A stretch of DNA of 64,000 bases from Helianthus annuus (lineage: Eukaryota; Streptophyta; Magnoliopsida; Asterales; Asteraceae). The translations under genes and the position numbers were made by a program. The notes below the pieces were generated by a model, which saw nothing but the letters and a program-made list of their open reading frames with translations, had not been told where the DNA came from and ran no database searches. Below, piece by piece: positions 47,001 to 58,197 of the stretch. Each line of letters begins with the position of its first letter. Positions within the stretch are counted from its first letter, which is position 1. The stretch is taken from positions 84,441,716 through 84,505,715 of the forward strand of contig NC_035436.2 of NCBI RefSeq assembly GCF_002127325.2, in the 5' to 3' direction.

Positions 47001-47716
47001 TAGGGTACAGAAGCACCATTAATCAACAATATACCTAGACCGCAGAACAAAAGGTTAGATCTAACGGGTGCCGGGCAGCCACACTCTCGATGAGGGCGAG
47101 TATCGAGTAGTGCTTTTGTGTCTCAGAATATACCAATTAAATGCCTAAGGTTTGGTGACTTCCTATGTCGTGTCACATGTTAATGGCTTTGCAACCCATT
47201 AACAATCCTGATATTTACAGGAATACTTTAATTACATAAAATTCATACCATACTAAAACTTGATTAATACTTGAAGTACGTGGGGTACTCTGGAAAACTT
47301 GAATTAAACTTGAGTACGTGGGGTACTCAAGAAAACGGGAACTAACTTGAGTACGTGGGGTACTCAAGAGAAATGTGAAGTATACATAAGTAAGAATGCG
47401 TGATGTGTACAAGAAAATGATTTTTTTTTTAAAATTCGTTTTCTCAACAATACTTCAAAAACCGGTTACTTCAAAAAGATTTATTTCAAATCTTTTACAA
47501 ACAAACTATGAACTCGCTCAACTTTATGTTGATTTTTCGCATGTTTCTTTCTCAGGTTGCATTTCTAAGACAAGGCACGGTTGGAATAGGAGGACCATGA
47601 AGAGTCGAGTACTTAGTGGCGTTCACTTTCTAAAAGACTTAGATTATTTGCTTCCGCTGTGCAATGAAGATACCAGTCCAGTCACGCCAATGCTCTGATA
47701 ATTTCGGGGTGTGACA
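44075..47716 (+). repeat. LARD-C 3' LTR
   Basis: 3642 bp, nearly identical to the 5' LTR. The one-base length difference is explained by one loss in a C run and single gains in an A run and a T run. Confidence 0.93.
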
Positions 47717-47721
47717 ACTGA
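47717..47721. repeat. Target-site duplication of LARD-C, right copy
   Basis: ACTGA, matching 38821-38825. Confidence 0.93.
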
Positions 47722-50512
47722 AACGGTTACTGACACGAGTACTGAAAACAGATGCAGACACAAGACTGATACAAAACGGATACACGAACTGGTTTGAAAT
47801 TGTAAAGGAAATTGATACGGAAACAAAAGTCAGTCATATACATAATTGATACCGAACCCGGCGCAAAACCGATGTAGAACTGATAAATCATTGACCATGA
47901 CAACCAAAGCATTTTATCTTGTATAATAAACGTCGTTTATTATCTACTATTTGTATAATAAGAAATTTTTCATACCTAGCGTCTTTAATACAATGTTTGA
48001 AGGAATCAGAAACTATTGACTATCAAATATTTCAAACATCGTTTAATAGTGTTAATATTTTTAAAGCGAGTTACTTGGCAAAGATATTTTCTTATAGTGA
48101 ATGTTTAGATAAAACAAAATAATTTACAAATTTCATAGCGGCTCCTTATTAGACAAAAATATAAAATTTTATAACTTCCATGAACTATATTTGAGACATA
48201 GAATACTTTATATAATCTATATTTCAAAATGAAATACTTAAAAAAAGTTTCGTAAACTGACATGGGAAGCCGAGACATTTTAAATACCATTTAAAATCTC
48301 GTAATCTTTGAAAGAAAGGATTATCAAAACCATTATTTTTAAATAATATCTAGAGTAAAATCCATATCCATTAGTTAATCAATATTCATAAGCTATTAGT
48401 TAGTCAAAATAACTATTTTATAACCTTAAAGATCTATATTTAGTAAATGAAATAATTTAGATAATGTGAGTTTATATGTTGAAGAATAAAATCCTTATGA
48501 AACTTCATAAACCGATTAGAAAATCGACACGAAACAAAGACATATTCAATGACAAATATCGAACAAACGCTGAATCAAATACTGAATATAGTGAAAAGCC
48601 GGAAGGAATCAAGCGCATAATGTCTTATTTAGTTAGAAATGGCAAGGTGGCAAACTTGTAATTAATGTGAATTTTCATTAATTAGCCTTGACCATATAAA
48701 TAGGGGATTATGTCACTAGTTTAGTTAGATTTTTGGGAGAATTAGTAGAAGACTTGAGAAGAAGACTTTCTAGAGAGAGAAAGTAGAGAGAGAAAGTATT
48801 GTATTTGTGATTCTTGTACCGTACACGTCAAATTTAGCAATGGAATCACATTAGTAGTACGTTATCGTGTGTTCGGTCACGTTCGTTCACGGATTCCGCA
48901 CGTGAAACGTTCGTTACGCAATCGAACGGTCGGTAAACCGGTCCTACAATTTTACTAAACGAGTCCACCCGTTTCATGAAGTCTTCATAATAGCCTTTAG
49001 TTCTACCTTCTTAATAATCTCTTAAAAGTAAATGTTTAATATTTAATTATAATAGTTATTAACATTCTCATTTACAAAAACTATAGACATGGAAATTATT
49101 TACACCAATTTGTGGTTCATGAAGCAGATGTTTGAACTCTATTTTATATTTCAAGTATCTGTTGTAGTTAGATCGGTTTATAAGACTTATATTTACGGAT
49201 CAGTGTATGGTTCATATTGTTTATGAGGAAATATGATTTGGGTTTTCTACTTTAGTTACGACATGCATCTGTGTGTATAAAAACATGTCTAACCTCATTC
49301 ATCTAGGTTTTAAAATAACATCCAACGCAAAAGTTCCATCTAATCTGGTGGAACAAGACTAACACGTCGAGACAGCACAAAAAAAATGAAATAGATGCTT
49401 AACTTTTATTATGCGCTTATTATTTAGGTTATAATGTTTTTGTCGCTGGAACCAAATCGTAACGATACCAGAATCGGTATGTCCATTTTGAAATAAAAAA
49501 AATAAATAAAATAAAATATGATGAGACATCGTTTTAGGTACCTTAATCATAAAAAGAGACGGGTCGGAAATCAAGGGATTGGAGCTTTCAGATTAGCACA
49601 CATCAATGACTCAAAGTGAGCAACAGTTGACGGCGGTGTACGGGGCTGGTTTCACGAGTCAGGGATTTGACCAGAGGATTCGAAACCGATGGTGACGTAG
49701 CAGCAGAATACCAGCCGCGTGAGGCTGATTTTTGTTATTTATGGTGGTGGTCTATGGCTGTCAAGCTCCGGGAAAACAGATTTTTGTGGTGCTAGTCACA
49801 ACGGAGTAGCGCGACGACGGAGTTGGTGGTTCGCAATTTGTTGGTTCGAGTAGCAGTGGCGACTTGAGTGGCAGTGACAGTGGTTTGTGTTGTCGACACA
49901 GATGATCGCAGACAGGTGCTCGTCGGCAGTAGTGTTGTGTGAGGTGGTATGTGGCGATCTTGGCAAGATGACGCGGCGGAGTACCGGTGGTGGTGGTGGT
50001 CCTTGGTGGATGCGGAACAATGGTTTGATTATGGGGCACGAAATTAAGGAGATGGAGTATGTATATAATGAGAATTGATATTTTGTATATTGAATAAGGA
50101 ATTCAATCATTTTAAATATAATAGAAAGATCTCCTAATATTATTGGAGTTGATTGACTAAATCAGTGTTGGAAAATATAGCAACTAGGTGCCACACCATA
50201 TTTATCACTTCATATTATTTCAAACTTATTTATGTGAGTATTGTATATATGTTATTCATAATAAACCAAATGTTAGGTGCTTTGGTAACATAAGTGCTAT
50301 TACCTTATGATGGCATGGAGTAAAAATTTCAAGGCTTATAAACAAATATACATAGTTTCTATTAAAACACTTAAATCGATGAATAAGAAGTGAAAGTATG
50401 TATTATTATAAAATGACTACTACACATATACACACAAACTTGGCTATATAAAAAAATAAAAATAAATTCACTTAGTTAGCAAATTGAAATGCATCGGTCT
50501 TCAACAAAAAAC

Positions 50513-50581
<69 letters not shown>

Positions 50582-50607
50582 GGCTTTAAAATTTTTTAAG
50601 TGTTACA
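47722..50607 (-). other. Main part of SOLO-B, noncoding
   Basis: No gene. A segment at 48477-48948 looks like a Copia-type LTR in plus orientation: start TGTTGAAG, TATATAAATAGGGG-like box near 48695, end TCCTACA. I find no matching duplication, so its borders are uncertain. 49600-50050 is GC-richer with CCACCACC/GGTGGTGG runs, as downstream of TATA in LARD-C. A (TTA)n run fills 50513-50580. Confidence 0.6.
50513..50580. repeat. (TTA)n microsatellite
   Basis: About 22 uninterrupted ATT/TTA units near the end of SOLO-B. Confidence 0.95.
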
Positions 50608-50612
50608 GGATC
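50608..50612. repeat. Target-site duplication of SOLO-B, right copy
   Basis: GGATC, matching 38502-38506. Confidence 0.92.
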
Positions 50613-51817
50613 AGTCTTGACAGATCATGGAACCTTCGAGTATAACCAACAATGTCCGCACTAACCCTGGACAGATTCCAAAACTCAGTCTCCAGCCTTT
50701 GGAGTTCAGCACGTGAGCAATACTTTTCCTTCATTCTTTTCTTCAACTCATCCCAAGTCATTCCATATGCGGCATCATCACCCAGAGTTTGAACTTGTAA
50801 ATTCCACCAAGTCAAAGCTTCATCAATGAACAACCCAGTAACAAAAGTGACTTGCTGGTCTGCGGTGCACTTGCTCATGCGGATTGTGGAATCGGTTTTC
50901 TCCGTCCAGCGCACAAAAGCCACTACACCTCCAGTGCCGTAGTAATTCAGTGGCTTGTAGAAACTGCTTGAAGGTGCAGCCTGGAATTCAGCCAACCAAT
51001 TCACAAATGAGCAATCAATGAAACAATGAAACGAAGACCGTTCATAAATTTCATCATGTTTTAGCAAATCAGCTTATGGTTACCTTGAGTTGTGTTTCCT
51101 CCAGATGAATCTCCATTCCCATTATGTCTAGTACCGCCTGATCCTCCGCTGTGCTCAGTATGGTTCGCCTCGTACTAGGCGATAGCTTCAGAAGTCCTTT
51201 CTTCCAGCAGAGAGTTCAGTTCCTCAGCAGTTCTCGACATTGGAGGAGGAGGGGGTTGATCAGAGTAGGAGTGTGGGGAGGTGTAGAGACACGAGTCGGA
51301 GAAGATGGCGCAACTGACATAGCATCATCGTCACCACCAGTCGGGTAAACTCTCAGACCAGCAGCAAAAAGGGCCGAAGATATCACTGAGTCGAAGGAAT
51401 CGGCATCAGACTCAAGGTCAGATTCAGAAGGGATATTGGTAAGAAGACAATAGGAGACGCCACATCATTATCTAGATCATCAACGAATGGCCAGTCATCA
51501 GCAGGGATGGCGGCAAAAGGAATAGCATGAATGGGAATAGGCTCAACGAGATGCTTATCATCGGGATGTCCGATGATAAGCTGGCCATGGAAGGGGAAAG
51601 GTAAGGCTAAGACATCATCGATAAAAGGGACATCGTCACCAAAGTCTGGTAAGGCAAAAGGCTGAAAATCATTAAGGTCATCATCATCGAATATCATCTC
51701 AGGGTCGGTCTCGGAGTCGGACGTGAAGATCTCGGGGGCGTGTGCTATCTCATCGTCAGATACTATCGCCATGGGATCATGTTCTTCAGTTAGGCTGCTG
51801 CTTTCAGAAGAAGACAT
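50613..51817 (-). pseudogene. TEK3 gag, N-terminal and core part
   Basis: From 51817 (MSSSES) to 51383 comes the acidic N-terminal region with FTSDSETDPEM, DFQPFALPDFGDD and LIIGHPDD. A degenerate stretch with stops and frameshifts follows. From 51067 to 50613 lies the retrotransposon gag core (FYKPLNYYGTGGVVAFVRWTE, ALTWWNLQVQTLG, YCSRAELQRLETEFWNL). The frame is cut at SOLO-B and goes on at 38501. Confidence 0.85.
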
Positions 51818-51821
51818 GTGT

Positions 51822-52109
51822 ACCTGTAACATTTTATTCATGGTATATGTATATATTAATTACTACTACTTAATTAATATACAAATAATTATACACATTG
51901 TTGCAAGTAATTCCTAGTTAAAGACAAGTGCTACCCCGGTGCACACTAAATCTCGTAGTGTCCTTACTTGATTCTTGAAAAACAAGTTCAGGTAGTGGAT
52001 GTCGCGGAAAGTTTTATGCAATGAAAACTTTTGGAAAATTGTTTTCGTGAGAGGATCCTAAAGATTGTAGTCTAGACTCGAGAAGGAATCCTGGTTCACA
52101 ACAATCGCA
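51822..52109 (-). other. TEK3 leader between primer site and gag
   Basis: AT-rich DNA without a gene. Bases 52060-52110 closely match the TEK2 leader near 14405-14460, so the two elements share this leader end. Confidence 0.6.
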
Positions 52110-52121
52110 GCTCTGATACCA
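52110..52121 (-). promoter_or_regulatory. TEK3 primer binding site (initiator tRNA-Met)
   Basis: TGGTATCAGAGC on the minus strand, three bases from the LTR at 52125. Confidence 0.92.
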
Positions 52122-52124
52122 ATC

Positions 52125-53531
52125 TGTCACACCCCTTTCTAAGGCGGAAGCACGAGGTGTGATCTTGAAAGGTTCTCATTGCATACGAATGGTAAACATA
52201 TTACATGATCATAAAACAAACTCTGAGATGCCATTGACATTAAATATTCATAACATAATTTAAATTTAGTGTTTACATCACAACCTAGATAATTGTCTGA
52301 AAAGTTTACAACTTATTTCAAAGACCAACATCAAGGTTTTGATCCTTATATCACCACACGGGATGGGATATAACCACCAAACCCCACAAAATAGGCATAT
52401 GAGTCTTGACACAACGTAACTAAAACATAAACGACATCCAGGAGCAAGAGTGAGACCGCACGCACATCCACTTTCGTTACCTGAAATACATGTAAGTTTT
52501 GGAAAATCGTCAACATAATGTTGGTGTGAATTCATGCAGTTTTGTGTAAAACATTTAAGCATTCGTTGTAGAAAACATGGTATGTAATTGTACTGGAACA
52601 AGTATTTCTATAAATGTAAGGAATACGAGATCGCTAATGGTTCGCGAGGCCACTAACATATGTAACGACATAGGAAGCATCCAAACCGTATGCATTTTTA
52701 CTTGTCGATTCACGACTAGAGACACAAAAGCACTCTTGGTAAAAGTGTGGCCAAGAGTGTGGCAGCCTAAAACCCATTAGATCTAACATTTTGTCCCGCG
52801 GTCTAGGTATATAGTTTGATTAATGGTGCTTATGGCACCCTATTCGTGACATGATCTATAGTATCATTCCTTAGTTTTGTATTCAACATACCATAGTACA
52901 TGTATTTTCCCCAAGTTTAGAAGACAAGTAAAAGTTTAAAAGTGGGGCCATGAACTCACAATTTTGCGTATCCTGCGTCGTAAACTTCACTGGTTGCTTT
53001 TTGTAGCGTCGTGACCTATACGTGTTCTATGTGTGTTAGTCGCTAGACTTGTATCACACAAGTACAAGTCACCATCTTTTATTTATGTATATGTTCTTTG
53101 TACGTTCATTCTTTGGGATGGTCCTGCCCTTGTTTGTCGGGTCTTGCCTGTTTGTCATGTCTTTACATTTTGAATATGTATTGTTTATTTGTATGTATAT
53201 ATTTCACTTCTCAAATATATATTCGTTTATGAAGTCTTTGTCAAAGTAAGAAGTTGTTAAAAATAATTTATATTTTTAACTTTCCATGTATGTTGCTTAT
53301 ATCATTTTCCCAAAAATATATATAAGTATTTTGTGAAATAATATTCTCAATATTATTTTTGTACAAGTATACATAGGAAAGTATACTTGTATTTTATGTA
53401 AATACTTGTGTATTTTGTATTATTCACCAAAAATCAATACTTTGATTTTTATTACTTTCCGGAATTATATTTCTTAAAAATAATGTATTTTTTTATGTCT
53501 TGTAGGAAATATATATATTTTGTCATGTCAT

Positions 53532-53585
<54 letters not shown>

Positions 53586-54661
53586 CATTCTCGTTATTCA
53601 CCCGATTTGTATAAATTCCATTACTTGATAATGGTTATATATATTTGTCCAAAAATATATATTTAAGTCCACAAGTGTCCATATATTGTTTAAGTTCAAT
53701 AATACGTTAAGGAATATGTTTTTGTAAATATATTTTCTTGTATTTGTCCACGTACTTCTTTGTGAAGAAATTTGTATACTTGTATACTTATGTATTCTCA
53801 TGTATTTGTATGTGTATTTTGGTATTCACACTCCTTAGGAGTGTTTAGTCTATTTTCAAGTTCCTAATACACTACTACATATAATACACATAATATACAC
53901 TTAACACAAAAGTTGGTGATCACTAAATATATATATTTTCCCTAAAAATATACATACTTAATATAAATTTTAACTTGAAGAAATCATCATTCCTTAACTT
54001 GAAATTTTACACAAAAATTAGGGAAACCTTGGTAAATATTTTTAGGTGAATTTTTGGGGAATAAGTTTCACCACAACTTATATTTTCTAAGTGTCAAAAT
54101 TTTATAAAAATTTTGACATAGTTTCCCCTAAAAATGGAGGTTTCCCATGTTTTCAAAAAATGTGTTATTTTTTTCATTTCAACACCAAAAACAATTTTAA
54201 ACAATAATCATCAACAATATACACTAATTTCTTCATATGAAACATCATTGTGATCTTGATTCTTGTTAAAAATGTGTAGTCTTTTAGACCTACACTTTAC
54301 ATACAAGGATCTTTTGAAATCAAGTGTTCTTGTAAATTTTTAACCAACTTTTTATGAAACTTTATTTTACTAACCAACTTACTCATGAGTTTTATGGTCT
54401 CAAAGTCTTGAAAATAATGTTGTAAAACTATTTTTATGTTCATTAGAAAGATCACTTTGTTCAACATCATGTTTCACCATGGATCTTTCAAGATCCATGC
54501 TCAACATCTTTAGATCTTTCATAAACAAGCTTTATGTTAAACTTTTAACAAACTTTTCATGGGTTTTAGTTTCCAAAATTAGTTTACATACAATTTATTA
54601 TTTCAAGATTACAAGTTTATGCATAAAAATTCATATTTCAAGTTCACATAATGCTTCATAT
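52125..54661 (-). repeat. TEK3 5' LTR (right copy), broken by CACTA
   Basis: Aligns with 30068-32562 of the left copy. It differs in an (AT)n expansion at 53534-53582 and in scattered substitutions. The LTR sequence stops at GCTTCATAT, where the CACTA end begins, and does not resume in the window. Confidence 0.88.
53534..53582. repeat. (AT)n microsatellite in TEK3 right LTR
   Basis: More than 20 AT units here against about five at the matching place in the left LTR (about 31476). Confidence 0.95.
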
Positions 54662-55507
54662 CACTACAAGAAAACTGGGTTTTTTAGTACGCGTAAAAGC
54701 GTCCTAAAATGCTATTTTATAGGACCTTTCATTTAATAGGACCAACGGTAAAAGCGTTTCATGTAAAGGGGTCGTAATAAGTCCCGGAACTAAAAAAGCG
54801 TCCTAACATCTCAAATAAGATTATGAAACCAATTTTATGGTCGCGTAATATGTCTTTGAACAACCAAAATAGTGTCCTAATAAAAACATATTAGGACACT
54901 TTTACGATGTTCTAACATGTGTTTACGTACTTTTAATCTTTTGATACACTTACAAGCGTCCTTAGAAATTAATTGATAGGACCCTTATGATGTAACATTA
55001 TAGCTAATTTAGTACCAAGAAAAGGGTCCTAATATACCAAATAAGATTATAAAACCAATTTTATGGTCGCATAATATGTCTATAGACAACTTAAATAGCG
55101 TCCTAAAAAAACATATTAGGACACTTTTAAAATGTTCTAATATGTGATTACCTACTTATAATCTTTTGATACATGTACAAGCTTCGTTAAAAATTAATTT
55201 ACAGGACCCTTATGATATAACATTATGGCTACTTTAATATCAAGAAAATGGTCCTAATATTCCAAATAAAATTATAAAACCAATTTTATAAACAGACCAT
55301 CAACATATAACATCCTAATACTTATTGTATAACATCAACTAATGAAAGAACTAAAACTTCATTATATTTCAAATAAGCATGTTCATAACAACTAACTTTT
55401 AACATCAGAATAATTAAGTATCCAAGTTCTAACGAGTAAACCGTTTTCAAATCGATTCACGGGTTTAGCAGTTAACAATTCAAGTTTCAATATTTCAAGT
55501 TTCTAAG
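54662..55507 (+). mobile_element. CACTA (En/Spm-type) element, one end only
   Basis: The terminal CACTACAAGAAAA is the usual plant CACTA end. Subterminal DNA carries many GCGTCCTAA-type motifs and inverse TTAGGACAC forms, as expected for transposase binding. A block of about 226 bp recurs, with AAATAAGATT at 54813 and 55039 and AAATAAAATT at 55264. COP1 cuts the element at 55508; the other end is not in the window, and no transposase is visible. Confidence 0.75.
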
Positions 55508-55964
55508 TGTTAGTGCACTACATCTGTTGATTGCGTCTAGGTGTCTAGGATCAGGTCTTATATCGTATTGTATAGCATAGGGCACGTTTTACGAGAAAAC
55601 ATGTGTTTGTATGGGTTGTATAGGCTAGGTCCGCTCATATGGACATGAGGATTATGGTTCGCTCATAGGTGCATGACGGTCCGCTTATGTGGACTAAGCT
55701 GGTCCGCTCTTATGGTCATGTGACACATAAGCGGACCCAACTGCCTATATATAGGGTGGTTTGAGACCTCATAGAAGTTGATTGTTGAATTCCACGCCGA
55801 AGCTCTGCCGGTGTGAAGATTGAGCTGTAAAACGTTTCAAATCAATAAAACAAGCAGTTAGAAGGAAGAACAAGCTATATCTACTTGCATTTCTTATTAT
55901 TCCGCATCTGAAACGCAAGAGACAACCTCTGAACGACTCGTTCGGATCAGCAAACGATCCTACA
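55508..55964 (+). repeat. COP1 5' LTR
   Basis: 457 bp, TG...CA, directly followed by the primer site. It contains five GGTCCGCT/GGTTCGCT words (55627-55737) and then a TATATATA box at 55746-55753. Confidence 0.85.
55627..55753 (+). promoter_or_regulatory. GGTCCGCT word cluster and TATA box, COP1 LTR
   Basis: Words at about 55627, 55656, 55678 and 55701 in direct orientation and AAGCGGACC (55729-55737) inverted. TATATATA starts nine bases after the last word. Confidence 0.7.
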
Positions 55965-55966
55965 AG

Positions 55967-55978
55967 TGGTATCAGAGC
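55967..55978 (+). promoter_or_regulatory. COP1 primer binding site (initiator tRNA-Met)
   Basis: TGGTATCAGAGC two bases after the LTR. Confidence 0.92.
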
Positions 55979-56180
55979 TTGGGAGGAGGTTTTCTGCAGA
56001 TTGTAGCTGTTTCTCATCGTTTTTTCTTACTTCTACACCTTCTTTTCTCATTTTCGGGAGATTTCACGGTCGAATTTCGTTCAAAAGCTCACAGATTGTG
56101 TATAATCATACTTAGACAAACCCTTGAAAGTTTCAGGCAGAAATACAGCTTAAAAACAGGTCAAATCATGTTCGTTTTAT

Positions 56181-56476
56181 GGTTCGCTCGTACTGACGTC
56201 ATCAAGATTCGCTCTTAGATCACATTTTGGTTCGTTTTTCTGGTCGTGTTTGGTTCGCTTTTTAGTACAAGTTTCACCTGGTCCGCTCCATATTGGTGTT
56301 GTTGGTTCGCTCCAAAGGACAATATAAGGTTCGCTTATTTGATCATCTAGGTCCGCTCCAAAGTACCATCTGGTTCGCTCGAGTGTACAATTCAGGTTCG
56401 CTTTTTAGTCAGTTTTCAGAATCAAAAGGGGTTCGCTCCAGAGTTCGGTTCGCTCTTGAGAACATCTGGTTCGCCT
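56181..56476 (+). repeat. GGTTCGCT word array in COP1 leader
   Basis: About thirteen copies of GGTTCGCT, GGTCCGCT or one-base variants, spaced 15 to 35 bases, between primer site and gag start. The same words are in the COP1 LTR but I do not see them in gag. Confidence 0.85.
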
Positions 56477-56512
56477 TTCTGTCACTTGTTTTGAAAAACA
56501 TGCCAAGTTAAT

Positions 56513-58030
56513 ATGGATACCAAGTTCTACAACGCTTTTGCTACATCAACTACTCCAGCCGCAATTGCTCAAGCAATGAATTTAGAAAACGAGACGGGAA
56601 CGACTCAAAAGCCCCCTAGATTGATGAGCATTGAGGAGTATTATGGGTGGAAGGATCGGTTTGAAAACTGGGTTCAAGCCAATCATCTCAGATCATGGGA
56701 GTGTATATTGAAGAAGTACACATTGCCTCGAACAGATTTACAAGTCATTAAAGAAATATCCGAGTTTACAGATCAAGAACGAGCAATGTATAGAGCCGAG
56801 AAAATGATGATCAGTTTGTTGCAGCAGGCTATAAAAGAAGATATATTCATCTTGTTACAGCATGACAAAACTGCTAAGTCGATATGGGATGCTCTTAGGG
56901 TTAAATTCGAGGGAAGTGAAAATATGATTAAGAGCAAGAAAGCACTGTTAAAGAAAGAATTCGATTTGTTTAGTAGTTTGTCGGGAGAGGATACTAAAAA
57001 GCTAATCGAGAGATACTGTCACTTGGTGCGATCGTTATCGATGTTGGGAGTTGAGAAAGGTCGTGAGGAATGGGTGGATAAATTGGCTGACGCGTTACCT
57101 CAGAAAGAGTGGGGAACGTATTTGATGATTTTAAAGAATACTGGTGTGTATCATGGGCTGACTATTTCACAGTTCATTGAGAAAATCAAGAGTCAGGATC
57201 TTGAGCAGCAAAAGATCGCGAGAATGAACAGTCCGAGTGGTCAACAGGACGTGAAGATGTATTACCGGGGTAGTGTTCCAGTCACTGAGTCTGAAAGAAG
57301 TCCGAAGATTCAAACTGCATTCAGTGCTGGTGATTCATCTGAGAAAGCTGATCAGGGGTCGAACAAGAGTAGCAGCGGGTTTTCATCGTTTCCGAGTGTG
57401 AATCCGAAAGAGACTAACACAAGTTTTCAGTCTCAGAGTACAAAAACTGGAAACGGATACGTGATTCAATGCAATATAGCTCTTAACCTTCCAGAAGGCC
57501 AAAGCTTCTTTGAAGACACTGCGAAAGACCACATGGCACTTCTTGGTTCAGTTCTGTTATCCTATGAGGGTCTTGTTGCTGGTCGGATCGGAAATCCTAT
57601 GCTTACCAAAGAGGATTACGATCAGATAGACGTCGAAGAAATGGAACTCATGGATATTAAATGGTGCCTTGCTAGTGTTCTTCGACGAGCTGAGAAATTC
57701 AAAACCATTACTGGGAGAAATGACTTTATTGATGCACATGTCTCTACTTTAGGTTTTGATAAATCTAAAGTTACTTGTTTTCGATGCAGGGAGAAAGGAC
57801 ATTTCAAGCGGGAGTGCAAGGGAAGAGAAGCTAGCGGAGCACAGAATCCATTCGGGAAAGATGATTACTATCGCAAAGCTATCTATCAGCAAGTTGGTCA
57901 ATCCCAAGAATCACAGACAGCTCACGGGAGAAAAATTGAAGATCCGAAGAGAGCATGTTTGGTAGATTTCAGCTGGAGTAATTACATATCATCTGAAACC
58001 ACAGCAGCACGCATTAGTGATCAAAGATGA
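56513..58030 (+). pseudogene. gag: COP1 gag
   Basis: Open frame of 505 residues from ATG 56513. The Copia gag (UBN2-type) core covers about residues 40-240, with KMMISLLQQAIKED, TAKSIWDALRVKFEG and LIERYCHLVRSL. One CCHC knuckle CFRCREKGHFKREC is at about residues 421-434. The protein would coat element RNA. The stop at 58028 follows a likely one-base shift near 58000: the next frame continues KDDEKLPEGFSWNMFVDEKG to about 58130. Pol is lost, so I call the locus a pseudogene although most of gag is intact. Confidence 0.8.
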
Positions 58031-58197
58031 TGAGAAACTACCAGAAGGTTTCAGTTGGAATATGTTTGTAGATGAGAAGGGAGAGTTCCAAGCCTTCATT
58101 GCCAAAATCGTCCGAGAGCCAGATCTGTTTGCTACTTGGATGAGATCAATTTCATTTTCTGTTGTTTCTGTCTTTCTAACAATATTCCCCATTGCAG

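Larger units (their letters stand above)
38826..47716 (+). mobile_element. LARD-C: large non-autonomous LTR element, very young
   Basis: Two LTRs (3641 and 3642 bp) flank a 1608 bp interior without gag or pol. Primer site at 42470-42481, purine tract at 44065-44074, ACTGA duplication. By eye the LTRs differ by two substitutions (near 39813 and 40685 of the left copy) and three homopolymer length changes, so the insertion is very recent. Size and lack of genes fit the LARD class (large retrotransposon derivative). The initiator tRNA-Met site and the hairpin plus purine tract match Tekay elements, the likely source of its enzymes. Confidence 0.93.
38507..50607 (-). mobile_element. SOLO-B: solo LTR inserted in TEK3 gag, split by LARD-C
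   Basis: Begins TGTAACACCCC and ends GTGTTACA, with GGATC on both sides. Without LARD-C and its duplication it is about 3.2 kb and holds no gag, pol or second LTR. The minus orientation follows from the end GGGGTGTTACA, as in the other Tekay LTRs, and from a minus-strand TATA-like box near 50070. The 318 bp left piece (38507-38825) shows nothing else. Confidence 0.82.
30068..54661 (-). mobile_element. TEK3: degenerate Tekay-like element, nested host of SOLO-B and LARD-C
   Basis: Minus strand: 5' LTR (from 52125 rightwards, broken at 54662), primer site 52110-52121, gag (51817-50613 and 38506-37800), protease, pol (37417-34563), purine tract 34471-34481, and 3' LTR 34468-30068. SOLO-B splits gag with a GGATC duplication. 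The LTRs differ by several per cent at their primer-site ends, so it is older than TEK1 and LARD-C. CGTAT precedes the left LTR; the matching duplication would be beyond the CACTA insertion. Confidence 0.88.
55508..58130 (+). mobile_element. COP1: Copia element, LTR plus gag, pol lost
   Basis: LTR 55508-55964 (TGTTAGTG to CCTACA), primer site 55967-55978, word-rich leader, gag 56513-58030. About 100 bp after the gag stop the sequence changes into ATH3, so pol and the second LTR are absent here. CTAAG precedes the LTR; no partner duplication is seen. The right border is approximate. Confidence 0.82.

Noticed and set aside
48477..48948. Solo Copia LTR inside SOLO-B
   Set aside because: Start, TATA box and end look right, but flanks (TTATA and ATTTT) do not match, so I mention it only as a candidate.
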